A program made the translations under genes and the position numbers. From JAUVPY01 sp034412795 (GTDB lineage Bacteria > Chloroflexota > Anaerolineae > 4572-78 > NAK82), in NCBI GenBank assembly GCA_034412795.1, contig DAOUMD010000264.1:34242-98241 (forward strand): a stretch of 64,000 nucleotides of DNA, in the 5' to 3' direction. Below the pieces are notes generated by a model that saw only the letters and a list, made by a program, of their open reading frames with translations, was not told the DNA's origin and did not search any database. Of the stretch, positions 1 to 8,107 are shown piece by piece. Each line of letters starts with the position of its first letter. The first letter of the stretch is position 1.

Positions 1-884
1 TGCCACCAGACGCCGCTGAAGCTTTCCTCGGGCAGATAGCCGGTGTTGAGCGGGTTGCCATAGCGGGCCAGGTTGTAATAAGCAAGAGCGATTGCAGTGG
101 CAACCAGAGGTATCCCAAAGGCCACCCACGCCCGCCAGGCTTGAGATTTGAGATTAGAGATCAGAGATTTTTCATCTGATGCGTTTGCATCTGCGCTCCC
201 GTGCCGTCTGTCAGGACGGTGCAGTGCAGATATTTGATATTTGAGCAGCAGTAGCGCGTAAAGGGGGACCAGCACAGCGTTCGCGTAGCGGGCGGCGACT
301 GCCACGGCCAGCGCCAGGCCGGCCCAAAAGGCGTGGATAGGTCGCCCGGACTTGTGATAATATAGCAGGGCCAGCGCTGCGCCAGCCAGACACAGTCCGG
401 CCAGTGGGTCACTGAAGAAGGTCTTGGCGTAAGGCCAGGCCGGTGTTGCCAGCCCGAAAATAAGACCGGCGGCCAGGGCTACCCCGTCGTCGTAGCCCAA
501 GGCCTGAAGATAACGCAGCACTAGCGCGCCGGTCGCCGCAGTGACCAGGGCGTTGAAGAGGAGGGTGGTCGTCGCCGCGCCCCAGATAGGCGTGATCATT
601 CCCAGCCAGACCAGCGGCAGCGCCAGCAGTGACACCCCGATTCCCTTGCGTATATAGAGATGCCCATCGGAACCGAAGATACCCTGGCCCAGGCCCATCC
701 AGCGGATCTGATCCGCATCCCACTCACCCCGGCGAACCAAGCTCTCGGCGGTGGCGAACATAGCCAGGCCATCGGACGAGTGGAATTGGGGGCTGTAGGT
801 CAGCAGGTATATAGAGAAGAGGAATAAGAAGAGGGCGAGAGGGAATACGCGAGATGGAGTATCATAAACTATCCTACGTTCCAT
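1..884 (-). CDS. GT-C/GT39-like polytopic membrane protein, partial (C-terminus beyond window)
   Basis: The ATG at 882-884 opens a frame that stays open to the left edge, giving about 294 residues. A first transmembrane helix lies at residues ~13-30 and is followed by a loop with YSPQFHSSDGLAMF, the place where GT-C fold glycosyltransferases (PMT/ArnT type) usually carry their acidic catalytic residue. At least six more hydrophobic helices follow. The likely role is transfer of sugar from a polyprenyl donor at the outer face of the membrane, but no substrate can be named. Odd feature: between the helices ending LYALLLL and starting WVAFGIPLV sits a hydrophilic stretch containing SLISNLKSQ, encoded by 7-bp tandem repeats at 142-170 and 229-245. 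The gene lies downstream of aspS on the same strand, separated by a 15-bp inverted repeat. Membrane protein is certain; the family is an inference. Confidence 0.75.
   Translation of the reverse strand, partial: MERRIVYDTPSRVFPLALFLFLFSIYLLTYSPQFHSSDGLAMFATAESLVRRGEWDADQIRWMGLGQGIFGSDGHLYIRKGIGVSLLALPLVWLGMITPIWGAATTTLLFNALVTAATGALVLRYLQALGYDDGVALAAGLIFGLATPAWPYAKTFFSDPLAGLCLAGAALALLYYHKSGRPIHAFWAGLALAVAVAARYANAVLVPLYALLLLKYQISALHRPDRRHGSADANASDEKSLISNLKSQAWRAWVAFGIPLVATAIALAYYNLARYGNPLNTGYLPEESFSGVWW
142..245. repeat. Degenerate 7-bp tandem repeats inside a coding region
   Basis: Bases 142-170 read as four units of the form GAGATTN or GAGATCN, and 229-245 as two and a half GATATTT units. They are in frame in the GT-C-like gene and code for a soluble insert between two transmembrane helices. 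The same GGAGATT unit recurs at 29367-29394 in another membrane-protein gene. Confidence 0.7.
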
Positions 885-905
885 CTCTTCCCCTACCGTT
901 TCTTC

Positions 906-965
906 GTTCGTCGAGGGTCTCTCTGGCCTGCCTGTGGCGAGCAGGGGGGTAGACCCTCGACGAAC
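906..965. repeat. 15-bp perfect inverted repeat between aspS and the GT-C gene
   Basis: Arms at 906-920 and 951-965 (GTTCGTCGAGGGTCT and its complement) are perfect over 15 bp around a 30-base G/C-rich loop. No T-tract follows on either strand, so it is more like a REP/palindromic element than a standard intrinsic terminator, although it could still end the aspS transcript. Confidence 0.65.
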
Positions 966-982
966 CAAATTCACAACCCGAT

Positions 983-2749
983 TCACAGGTCAAGTTTCAG
1001 GTGCAGGATTTTCAACTGGTCTTCGGTGACCGGTGACGGCGTGCCGGCCATCAGGTCGGCGGCGCTCTGAGACTTGGGGAAGGCGATTACCTCCCGGATG
1101 TTAGGCTCGTTGGCCAGTAGCATCACCCAGCGATCAATACCGGGGGCAATACCACCGTGTGGCGGTGTGCCGAATTCAAAGGCCTCCAGCATATGCCCGA
1201 ATTGGTTTTGGGCATCTTCGAGAGTCAGGCCGATGAGGCCGAAGATTTTCTCCTGAAGTTCGCGCCGGTGGATCCTGATGCTGCCGCCAGCTATTTCGTA
1301 TCCATTGCATACCAGATCGTATTGCTTGCCACGTGCCTGGCCTGGATCGGTATCAAGCAGAGGGACGTCTTCATCCATAGGCGCAGTGAAGAGATGGTGG
1401 CTGGGGTCCCAGCGTTGCTCCTCCTCGTTCCACTCGACGAGGGGGAAGTCAATCACCCAGCACAGAGCCAGCACGTCGGGATTTCGCAATCCGAGCCGAT
1501 CACCCAGGGCGACGCGCAAGCGGCTCAGCGCCTCGTTGGCAATCTGTGGCCGGTCGGCGACGAACAGCAGCAAGTCGCCCGGCTGGGCGTCCAAGCGCTT
1601 GATAATGGCCTGGACCTGCTCGTCGGCGAGAAACTTGGTGAAGGAGGAGCGCACGTCTCCCTTCTCGTCAAGGGCTAGCCAAGCCAGCCCTTGGGCATCG
1701 AATTCCTGAACGAAGGCGGTTAGCTCGTCAATCTGCTTACGACTGTAAACCCCACATCCCTGCGCGTTCAATCCCTTGACCAATCCGCCGTCGGCAACCG
1801 TCTGAGAAAAGACGCGGAAGTCGCACTCAGCAGCGATGTCGGAGATGTCGGACAGTTCCATCCCAAACCGCATATCGGGTCGGTCGGTGCCGAAGCGCTC
1901 CATCGTCTCCTGGTAGCTCAGTCGCTTAAATGGCTTGAACATAAGTTTTTTGTCGCTGATCTGCTCCGCGATGGCGGTATAAAGCCGCTCGATGATGTCC
2001 ATCACGTCTTCACGATCCACAAAGCTCATCTCCAGGTCCAACTGGGTAAATTCAGGTTGCCGGTCACCCCGCTGGTCCTCGTCGCGGAAGCAGCGGGCGA
2101 TCTGAAAATACCGTTCGTAGCCAGCTACCATCAGAAGCTGTTTCAACTGCTGGGGACTTTGCGGCAATGCGTAAAAATTGCCTGGATGAACCCGGCTTGG
2201 TACCAGATAATCTCGAGCCCCTTCCGGGGTGCTCTTGAAGAGAATCGGCGTTTCAACTTCGATAAACTGCTCGTCTGAAAGAAAATCACGGATGAATTTC
2301 ACAACTTTGTGACGCAGAATCAGGTTACGTTGCATTCGCTGCCGCCGCAGATCCAGGTAGCGGTAGCGCAGACGGAGCGCTTCCTCAACCGGTGTGTCCT
2401 TGTTGATGTAAAAAGGAGGGGTATTGGCTGGATTGAGTATTTCTGCTTCTGCGGCAACCACCTCTATCTCACCGGTCTCCAAGTCCGGGTTTTCGAGTCC
2501 AGATGGGCGGCGACGCACGATTCCCGTCACCTTCACGACATATTCTACCCTCAAATCGCGGGCTGCCGTGTGCGCCTCGGCTGAGCTGTCTGGGTCGAAA
2601 ACGACCTGGGTAATGCCCCACCTGTCACGTAAGTCTATGAACACCAGCCCGCCGTGGTCACGGCGACGATGTACCCAGCCGGCCAACGTAACGCGTTGAT
2701 CGGCGTCTTCTGATCGAAGTTGGCCACAAGTGTGTGTTTTGAGTGTCAT
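983..2749 (-). CDS. aspS: Aspartyl-tRNA synthetase (bacterial type, probably non-discriminating)
   Basis: Charges tRNA-Asp with aspartate in the cytoplasm. The 588 residues match the bacterial class II length. Order: N-terminal OB anticodon-binding domain (residues 1-105), catalytic core with ETPIL, the QSPQQ aspartate-pocket stretch and FRDEDQRGDRQPEFTQ (~195-230), the bacterial GAD insert (~290-410), and class II motif 3 GIAPGIDRWVMLL near 535. The anticodon domain reads RRRDHGG: a His at this position (residue 32) is typical of non-discriminating enzymes that also charge tRNA-Asn, whereas E. coli-type discriminating enzymes have Leu. If so, the organism should have GatCAB amidotransferase. 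Start ATG at 2749 follows an AGAAAGG ribosome-binding site. Confidence 0.97.
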   Translation of the reverse strand: MTLKTHTCGQLRSEDADQRVTLAGWVHRRRDHGGLVFIDLRDRWGITQVVFDPDSSAEAHTAARDLRVEYVVKVTGIVRRRPSGLENPDLETGEIEVVAAEAEILNPANTPPFYINKDTPVEEALRLRYRYLDLRRQRMQRNLILRHKVVKFIRDFLSDEQFIEVETPILFKSTPEGARDYLVPSRVHPGNFYALPQSPQQLKQLLMVAGYERYFQIARCFRDEDQRGDRQPEFTQLDLEMSFVDREDVMDIIERLYTAIAEQISDKKLMFKPFKRLSYQETMERFGTDRPDMRFGMELSDISDIAAECDFRVFSQTVADGGLVKGLNAQGCGVYSRKQIDELTAFVQEFDAQGLAWLALDEKGDVRSSFTKFLADEQVQAIIKRLDAQPGDLLLFVADRPQIANEALSRLRVALGDRLGLRNPDVLALCWVIDFPLVEWNEEEQRWDPSHHLFTAPMDEDVPLLDTDPGQARGKQYDLVCNGYEIAGGSIRIHRRELQEKIFGLIGLTLEDAQNQFGHMLEAFEFGTPPHGGIAPGIDRWVMLLANEPNIREVIAFPKSQSAADLMAGTPSPVTEDQLKILHLKLDL

Positions 2750-2816
2750 AGCGAGCTACCTTTCTCTTCTCCTGATAGAGTTATTATATGCATTGTGCAT
2801 AGAATCTCAAGTAGTC

Positions 2817-2904
2817 GGGTGCGTTCAGATTTGGGGGCAGATTTAGAGGCCCGCATCCTTCGACAGACTCAGGATGCTACGATGCCCCCAAATCCGAACG
2901 CACC
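2817..2904. repeat. Palindromic element with 22-bp arms and nested hairpin
   Basis: Arms at 2818-2839 and 2883-2904 match over 22 bp with one mismatch and begin GGGTGCGTTCAGAT. The loop carries a second hairpin built on the widespread CCTTCGA..CTCAGGA repeat (2853-2877), which recurs at 62023-62049. A T7 run lies 10 bases beyond the right arm, but no gene on the plus strand lies upstream to terminate. Read as a non-coding repeat element filling the aspS/kinase divergent gap. Confidence 0.75.
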
Positions 2905-2948
2905 TTGGTGTACGTTTTTTTGCCTAATGCGACAGGACAGATTGCCTA

Positions 2949-2977
2949 TTGTCAGTGACGGGGCCTTATGTTAGGAT
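2949..2977 (+). promoter_or_regulatory. Sigma-70-like promoter for the cNMP-kinase gene
   Basis: TTGTCA (2949-2954), 17-base spacer, TAGGAT (2972-2977). Predicted transcription start near 2984, which makes the TTG at 2986 an unlikely start codon and favours the ATG at 3031. Confidence 0.5.
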
Positions 2978-3030
2978 AGATATGATTGGATGACTCGAGT
3001 TGGAAGGGACACTCTAGAATAGTGACCTCT

Positions 3031-4188
3031 ATGAGCGACGTTGCCGATATTTTGCAACGGACATTCCCCGGGCTTAAGGGCGACGGCCTTGAACATCTTG
3101 AAGCAGTCGCCCGTAAACGATTCTACCCGCCGGATGCTGTGGTTGTCCACGAAGAGGAAGTAGGCCAAACATTCTTCATCATATTCCAGGGCGAGGTCGA
3201 AGTCACCAAACAGGTCGATGATCAGACCCAGCATGTGTTGCAGCGCCACGGCCCTGGCGAGTTCTTTGGAGAAATGGCCCTGATTGAGACATTGCCCCGC
3301 ACGGCAACCGTCCGGACTCTCACGCCAACCACGCTTCTTGAGATAAGCAAAGACGATTTCGATGCGGAGCTATCCCAGCATCCGGCTCTGGCTTTGAACG
3401 TGATGCGGAGGCTAACTCAACGTCTACGCCAGGCCGATCAGAGGGCCATTTCGGAGTTAAGCCAGAAGAACGAGGAGCTTGCGCGCGTTAACCGTGAGCT
3501 AACTGAACAAGAGCAGGCCCGATCTGAATTTCTCACCACGGTGGCTCACGAATTACGAACACCTCTCACGTCGGCCAATGGTTATCTGACGCTGGTCGTG
3601 AATGGTAGGATAGATGGTGACCAGGTCCAATACGCAGTCAACCGAGCTATGCGGAATGTAAAGTGGGTGGTGAAATTAGTTAATGACATTCTGTTCTTAC
3701 AAGAGATGGAACTGATACTGCCTGAGTTTAGTCCTGTGTATCTGCCAGAAATCGTCAGTCAGGTTGTGGCGCGTCGCAGACAGCAGGCGATCGAAGCTGA
3801 CCTATCGATACGGGTGCAATTGGAGGAAAACATACCAGGTGTTATGGGTGATCCCGAATGGCTGGACCGGGCTATAGATGCTCTGCTTGATAACGCTGCA
3901 AAATTCAGCCCTGATGGGGGAGAAGTTTCGGTACGTGTCACTTGCCGATCTGGGCAGGTACAATTGGCCATTGGAGACCAGGGAGTGGGGATCCCGGCCG
4001 ATCAAATGGATCGCATTTTTGATCGTTTTCAGCGTGGTCGGCAAGCAGGGCCGTACCTGTTCGATGGTGTAGGTCTGGGGTTGCCGTTGGTCAAGCAGGT
4101 TGTGGAGCAGCACGGAGGCAAGATTGAGGCTGATAGCATAGAAGGTCAGGGCAGTACCTTCGTTATGAGCCTGCCGGCAGCATGCTAG
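3031..4188 (+). CDS. Cyclic-nucleotide-binding-domain sensor histidine kinase
   Basis: A 385-residue soluble signalling kinase. Residues ~5-125 form a CRP-type cyclic nucleotide-binding domain, with the phosphate-binding-cassette-like GEFFGEMALIETLPRTATV. A short coiled coil (SQKNEELARVNRELTEQEQ) leads to a HisKA domain whose phospho-acceptor is the His in VAHELRTPL, then a HATPase domain with N box (LLDNAAKFS), G1 box (IGDQGVGIP) and G2 box (GVGLGLPLVKQV). It has no transmembrane segment and no receiver domain, and no response regulator is next to it. Input is probably cAMP or a similar ligand. Start: TTG 2986, GTG 3022 and ATG 3031 are in frame; ATG 3031 is preferred because it begins the domain and lies downstream of the predicted transcription start. 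The next gene on the same strand is an MBL-STAS protein, also a regulator-like architecture. Confidence 0.88.
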   Translation: MSDVADILQRTFPGLKGDGLEHLEAVARKRFYPPDAVVVHEEEVGQTFFIIFQGEVEVTKQVDDQTQHVLQRHGPGEFFGEMALIETLPRTATVRTLTPTTLLEISKDDFDAELSQHPALALNVMRRLTQRLRQADQRAISELSQKNEELARVNRELTEQEQARSEFLTTVAHELRTPLTSANGYLTLVVNGRIDGDQVQYAVNRAMRNVKWVVKLVNDILFLQEMELILPEFSPVYLPEIVSQVVARRRQQAIEADLSIRVQLEENIPGVMGDPEWLDRAIDALLDNAAKFSPDGGEVSVRVTCRSGQVQLAIGDQGVGIPADQMDRIFDRFQRGRQAGPYLFDGVGLGLPLVKQVVEQHGGKIEADSIEGQGSTFVMSLPAAC

Positions 4189-4212
4189 TACGCTGAGGCG
4201 TAAGTAAGCCAA

Positions 4213-4280
4213 TAGTTTGTAGTAGCGACTTCAGTCGCTTAACCAGCCCCAAAACGACTAAAGTCGTTACTACGAACTAT
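4213..4280. repeat. REP-like palindrome pair (TAGTAGCGACTTCAGTCGCT type)
   Basis: Arms of about 28 bp (4213-4240 and 4253-4280) pair with four mismatches. Each arm contains its own small palindrome (AGCGACT..AGTCGCT and ACGACT..AGTCGT), so the element can fold as one long or two short hairpins. No T-tract follows. It fills the gap between the kinase and the MBL gene. Confidence 0.75.
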
Positions 4281-4348
4281 AGACCCATTTACGCCCCGTG
4301 TACTAGGCTCATTGTCACGCCTGCAGTTACGATGTTGAGGGACCAGTG

Positions 4349-5665
4349 ATGTTGATCAAGTTCTGGGGCGTGCGTGGCTCAATACCAGCGCCATTGCCTT
4401 CTACACATGTCCAAGGCAAGATTATTCGCGCGCTGCAAGAGGCGGCAGCCACGCAAGTGAACCTTTCTAATCCAGGGGCCATTGAAGAGTTTGTGGCTGG
4501 TCTTTCCCATGCTACTCGAGGGACAGTAGGCGGCAATACCTCGTGCATCTCGGTTGAGACGCGAGAAGGTTTAGTAATCTTTGATGCTGGCACTGGTATA
4601 CGCGAATTAGGTGAGGCCCTGATGGAGCGAGAGTTCGGAAGGGGCCAAGGTGAAGCAACCATTTTTTTCACTCACACTCATTGGGACCACATCCAGGGGT
4701 TCACTTTCTTTCGACCGGTTTTCGTCACCGGCAATCGTTTTACCATCTATTATGTGCACCCGTATGTTGAGCAAGTGATCATTGACCAGATGAATACGGA
4801 GTGGTTTCCTGTCCAATTCAGCAAGATGAGGGCGGACCTGGAGTTTAATCAGATTAAAGAGGGTGAGATCGTAGAGGCGGTTGGTCTCCAGGTCCAGAGC
4901 AAAGCTCTTCAGCATCCCGGTATTGCATATGCTTACCGGGTTGAGAATAGTGCTTCGTCGTTTGTATTTGCAACTGATGGCGAATACAAGAGTCTCAGTG
5001 CTTCCCACACCAAGGAGTACATTGATTTCTTCAATGGTGCTGATGTTCTTATTTTCGATTCGATGTATTCTGTGCGAGATTCCATTATCAGGGAGGATTG
5101 GGGGCACAGTTCGGCGCTTATCGGTGCCGACATCGCCCGACAGGCAGGCGTAAAGAAGTTGGTCCTTTTTCACCACGACCCTGCGGCGGGGGATGATGAA
5201 ATCTGGCGTATCCATCAAGCAACCGTGGAGTATATGTCACAAGACTTGAGCAATGCACCACCCGAAGTTCTGGTGGCCACGGAAGGTCTGGAAATAAATC
5301 TCTCGGATACACACGACTTCCAAGTTCGAACCCAGGTGGTGGGTGACGTTGCAGTTCTTACGCTGGGCGGCCGCTTCGATGCTCATGGCGCTGAGATCTT
5401 CGAAGCACAATTCGATGAGCTGTTTCAGCAGAGGGATATGTCCAGAATAGTGCTCAGTATGCGGGACGTGACGGACTTGAGTATGGCTGGTGTAAAGACG
5501 TTGCTCGAAGTGCGCAAGCAAACCTATAGCATGGCCCTGGCCGGACTCCCCGGCAATATCCACCGCGTGTTGGAACTGGCCGTGACCACTGATTTCTTTG
5601 CCATTTATGATGAGGTGGACATTGCTCTGGAAGCACTCAACGCCTCAAATGACGAGCGACACTGA
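4349..5665 (+). CDS. Metallo-beta-lactamase-fold hydrolase with C-terminal STAS domain
   Basis: 438 residues. The N-terminal ~300 residues match the MBL-fold group that starts KFWGVRGSIPAP and carries GGNTSC, FDAGTGIRELG, the metal-binding THTHWDH and later LVFATDGE-like and VLFHHDP segments; relatives are phosphodiesterase-like hydrolases. The last ~115 residues are a STAS/anti-sigma-antagonist-like domain (VGDVAVLTLGGRFDAHGAEIFE..., DVTDLSMAGVKTLL); the Ser of DLSMAG is where phosphorylatable antagonists carry the target residue. Such a fusion suggests a hydrolase whose activity or partner binding is set by a partner-switching system. ATG at 4349 (GTTGAGGGACC upstream) is preferred over the adjacent GTG 4346. 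It ends 14 bases before the convergent amidohydrolase gene. Substrate unknown. Confidence 0.85.
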   Translation: MLIKFWGVRGSIPAPLPSTHVQGKIIRALQEAAATQVNLSNPGAIEEFVAGLSHATRGTVGGNTSCISVETREGLVIFDAGTGIRELGEALMEREFGRGQGEATIFFTHTHWDHIQGFTFFRPVFVTGNRFTIYYVHPYVEQVIIDQMNTEWFPVQFSKMRADLEFNQIKEGEIVEAVGLQVQSKALQHPGIAYAYRVENSASSFVFATDGEYKSLSASHTKEYIDFFNGADVLIFDSMYSVRDSIIREDWGHSSALIGADIARQAGVKKLVLFHHDPAAGDDEIWRIHQATVEYMSQDLSNAPPEVLVATEGLEINLSDTHDFQVRTQVVGDVAVLTLGGRFDAHGAEIFEAQFDELFQQRDMSRIVLSMRDVTDLSMAGVKTLLEVRKQTYSMALAGLPGNIHRVLELAVTTDFFAIYDEVDIALEALNASNDERH

Positions 5666-5679
5666 GTTCAGATATTCCT

Positions 5680-7692
5680 TCAGACTGTTCCAGTCACAAA
5701 ATCGACGTATTCGACCTTTAGCAGATCCTCTGTCTTGACGCCGAAAAGCTCCAGCAATTCTCCGATAAGCTCTGCTTTGTGCTCAGCGTCACGCGCTGAC
5801 CAAGTACGGCTTTTTATTTCAAGGTAGTGCCTGTTCTCTCCTGAGGTTTGCACCTCATCCAGATTGATGGCGAAGTCGGTTTCCCTGTAAATGACGTGAT
5901 AGCGTTGCCGGCGTTTGGTGACCTGCCGCTCTTCGTCAGGTTGGAAGTACTCTCGGTAGAAGCGAAGGCTGCGACCGGCAGGCGCGGCATAGCGTGAACG
6001 GGTGAGCACAGTAGAGTTGTCGTATTCTCGCTCGCGGGCTGGCCCCATCATCGTCATCGTGTAGAATACCTCTCGTACCTCTTCCTCAGCATCGAGAACT
6101 TCATCCTCTCTATGGCGCAGCCGCCCCATTTCACTGCCCTTAAACAGAAAATAGGTATCGTATTGGTTGCGCACGGACGAGCGGGGAATGATCATCTCTG
6201 GGTTGGTGTCGGCTAACTGCGCCAGGATATCGTCTACGCTTTCCAGGCCGACTTTCACCTGGATTTCGAAAGACTCTTGGGGAATGACGCCGCTGCCAAT
6301 TGCCAAGAGTTTCGATAGCAGATTACCTTCACGGGCAATCAAAAAGGAGTCGATGCGGCGGGCGAACTGCTCGGCTTCGGCCTTGAGCACTTCTTCTTCA
6401 AGCGTCAGCAATTGGCGGTCACACATAAGTAGACGCCCGTTCACCAGTAAATCACGCACATCGGTGCTCTTGGCGGCGTAAACGAGCTGAGAGTAGATAG
6501 CGTCAGTATCGCGCTGGAATTTGGGCACCGCGTGGGTTTGGTTTAGTTCGACGATCGCAATGTCGGCTCGCTTGCCCGTTTCCAGCGAGCCGGTGATGTG
6601 TCCCAGATGCAGCGCCCGTGCTCCTTCGATCGTAGCCAGGGCGAAGGCGGTCTTGGCTGGCAGCGCAGTGGGGTCGCCAAAGCACCCTTTGGCCAGAAAT
6701 GCGGCCAGTCGGGTTTCTTCGAACATATCCAGGTCGTTGTTAGAGGCAGGACCGTCGGTGCCAATGCCTACGTGCAATCCGATATCCACCATCTTTTGTA
6801 CTTTGGCTACGCCGCTGGCTAGCTTGAGATTGCTGCTCGGACAATGCGCGACCCCAGCCCCATAGTGCTTCAGGGTGTGCATCTCCCCGTCGTCCAGATG
6901 GACACAGTGCGCCGCAATGACTTTGGGCCCAAAGACGTTCTGCTTTTTTAACCAAGGCACCACCGGCATGTCATAGTGGGTTCTGCTGTCTTCTACCTCC
7001 AGAGCCGTTTCTGAGATGTGAATGTGCAATGGTACGTCGTATTCCAGGGCCAGAGCCGCCGATGCTTGCAACATCTCCGGTGTTGAAGTATATGCAGCGT
7101 GTGGACCCACGGCCGGCATGACGAGTGGGTGATCTCGCCAGCGTTCGATGAAGTCACGACAATAGTCCAGACTTTCATCGAAACTGGTGGCATCGGGAGC
7201 AGGGAATTTGAGGATAGTCTGTGCACAAATGGCGCGCATCCCTGCTTCGGCCGTTGCGCGAGCTACTTCATCCTCGTAATAATACATATCGCAAAACGTG
7301 CTGATGCCTGATCGAATCATCTCGGCGCACGCCAGAAGTGTACCCACGCGACAGTAGTCACCTCCCACGAACTCGCGTTCTACCGGCATCATATAGCCAT
7401 ACAGCCAGACATCGAGCCGCAGGTCGTCGGCCAAACCGCGCAGTAAGGTCATGGGGACGTGGGTGTGGGCGTTTATCAGGCCGGGGATGATGGCGCACTC
7501 CGTGCAATCGAGAGTCTCCTGGGCGGTGAAGTGAGCTTCCACTTCACTACTTTCACCCACCGCCACGATCTTGTCCCCTTTGACGGCTATTGCGCCGCCT
7601 TCAATCACCTGGCGTGTATCGTCCATAGTCACGACGATGCCGTGAGTTAAGATCAAGTCAACCGATTGGGCCGTCATCAGGTTGGTATTCAT
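5680..7692 (-). CDS. Amidohydrolase (MTA/SAH deaminase-like) fused to a CYTH-like domain
   Basis: 670 residues. Residues ~1-450 are a cytosine-deaminase-like metal-dependent amidohydrolase: NAHTHVPMTLLRG (metal HxH), HIHISET, AAHCVHL and GTDGPASNNDLDMFEE (metal Asp), closest in pattern to 5-methylthioadenosine/S-adenosylhomocysteine deaminases (mtaD). Residues ~470-670 look like a CYTH (triphosphate tunnel) domain: FEIQVKVGL, YDTYFL, LRHRED, SRYAAP, VTKRRQRYHV, INLDEV and HYLEIKSRTWS. The signature ExExK reads EIQVK, so the second Glu is Gln and a catalytic role for this domain is doubtful; it may bind a nucleotide or polyphosphate. ATG 7692 is chosen; TTG 7716 and ATG 7677 are alternatives. 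A terminator-like hairpin lies directly upstream. Confidence 0.85.
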   Translation of the reverse strand: MNTNLMTAQSVDLILTHGIVVTMDDTRQVIEGGAIAVKGDKIVAVGESSEVEAHFTAQETLDCTECAIIPGLINAHTHVPMTLLRGLADDLRLDVWLYGYMMPVEREFVGGDYCRVGTLLACAEMIRSGISTFCDMYYYEDEVARATAEAGMRAICAQTILKFPAPDATSFDESLDYCRDFIERWRDHPLVMPAVGPHAAYTSTPEMLQASAALALEYDVPLHIHISETALEVEDSRTHYDMPVVPWLKKQNVFGPKVIAAHCVHLDDGEMHTLKHYGAGVAHCPSSNLKLASGVAKVQKMVDIGLHVGIGTDGPASNNDLDMFEETRLAAFLAKGCFGDPTALPAKTAFALATIEGARALHLGHITGSLETGKRADIAIVELNQTHAVPKFQRDTDAIYSQLVYAAKSTDVRDLLVNGRLLMCDRQLLTLEEEVLKAEAEQFARRIDSFLIAREGNLLSKLLAIGSGVIPQESFEIQVKVGLESVDDILAQLADTNPEMIIPRSSVRNQYDTYFLFKGSEMGRLRHREDEVLDAEEEVREVFYTMTMMGPAREREYDNSTVLTRSRYAAPAGRSLRFYREYFQPDEERQVTKRRQRYHVIYRETDFAINLDEVQTSGENRHYLEIKSRTWSARDAEHKAELIGELLELFGVKTEDLLKVEYVDFVTGTV

Positions 7693-7718
7693 CCTTTCGT
7701 CAGTCGTATGATACAAAA

Positions 7719-7749
7719 CAAGCCAGCGGCGGACTGACCTGCTGGCTTG
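7719..7749 (-). terminator. Intrinsic terminator after the acidic Cys protein
   Basis: On the minus strand, 9-bp arms (7741-7749 and 7719-7727, CAAGCCAGC and complement) close a 13-base loop and are followed by TTTTGT. It separates the small gene at 7804-8058 from the amidohydrolase gene. Confidence 0.65.
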
Positions 7750-7803
7750 ACTTCAAGCTGTGGTCGGCTTGTATTGGCCGCCGATTCAAAAGAGGGCCAA
7801 GAG

Positions 7804-8058
7804 CTATACAACATCCCAGTCGTCGTCGATTTCATCCTCATCCAGATCCAACAAGTCATCGTCTTCTTCGTCCCAGTCAAGTGCCTCATCGTCAAGAATA
7901 TCGTCATCGTCCCACTCTTCTTCATCTTCGAGCAAAACATCTTCAATGCCTTCAAAGGTCAGGCATCCTTGTTCGGGGTCATAAGTTATCTCTTCCGACG
8001 AGCACGCGCCTTCCTCCCAGAATATACAGTCACTGGCGCGGCAGATAATTTTGGTCAT
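7804..8058 (-). CDS. Small acidic Cys protein, DUF1540-like
   Basis: 84 residues. The first ~35 carry four spaced cysteines (C6, C11, C19, C32 in CRASDCIFWEEGACSSEE..GC), the pattern of DUF1540-type small metal-binding proteins. The rest is an Asp/Glu tail with over half acidic residues. Function unknown; a small zinc or iron-binding protein is the likely reading. ATG follows GGGAGGTAAGAAAT, a good ribosome-binding site. It sits downstream of the VKOR/DsbA pair on the same strand and ends in its own terminator. Confidence 0.75.
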   Translation of the reverse strand: MTKIICRASDCIFWEEGACSSEEITYDPEQGCLTFEGIEDVLLEDEEEWDDDDILDDEALDWDEEDDDLLDLDEDEIDDDWDVV

Positions 8059-8107
8059 ATTTCTTACCTCCCACAGGTGTGCGCCCCGCTATGGTTGGGA
8101 CATAAGC

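Noticed and set aside
2911..2921. Intrinsic terminator for a plus-strand gene
   Set aside because: The T7 run follows the palindrome at 2817-2904, but no plus-strand gene lies upstream; aspS points away.
7760..7984. Ser-rich protein on the plus strand
   Set aside because: It is the antisense of the Asp/Glu-coding tail of the small Cys protein.
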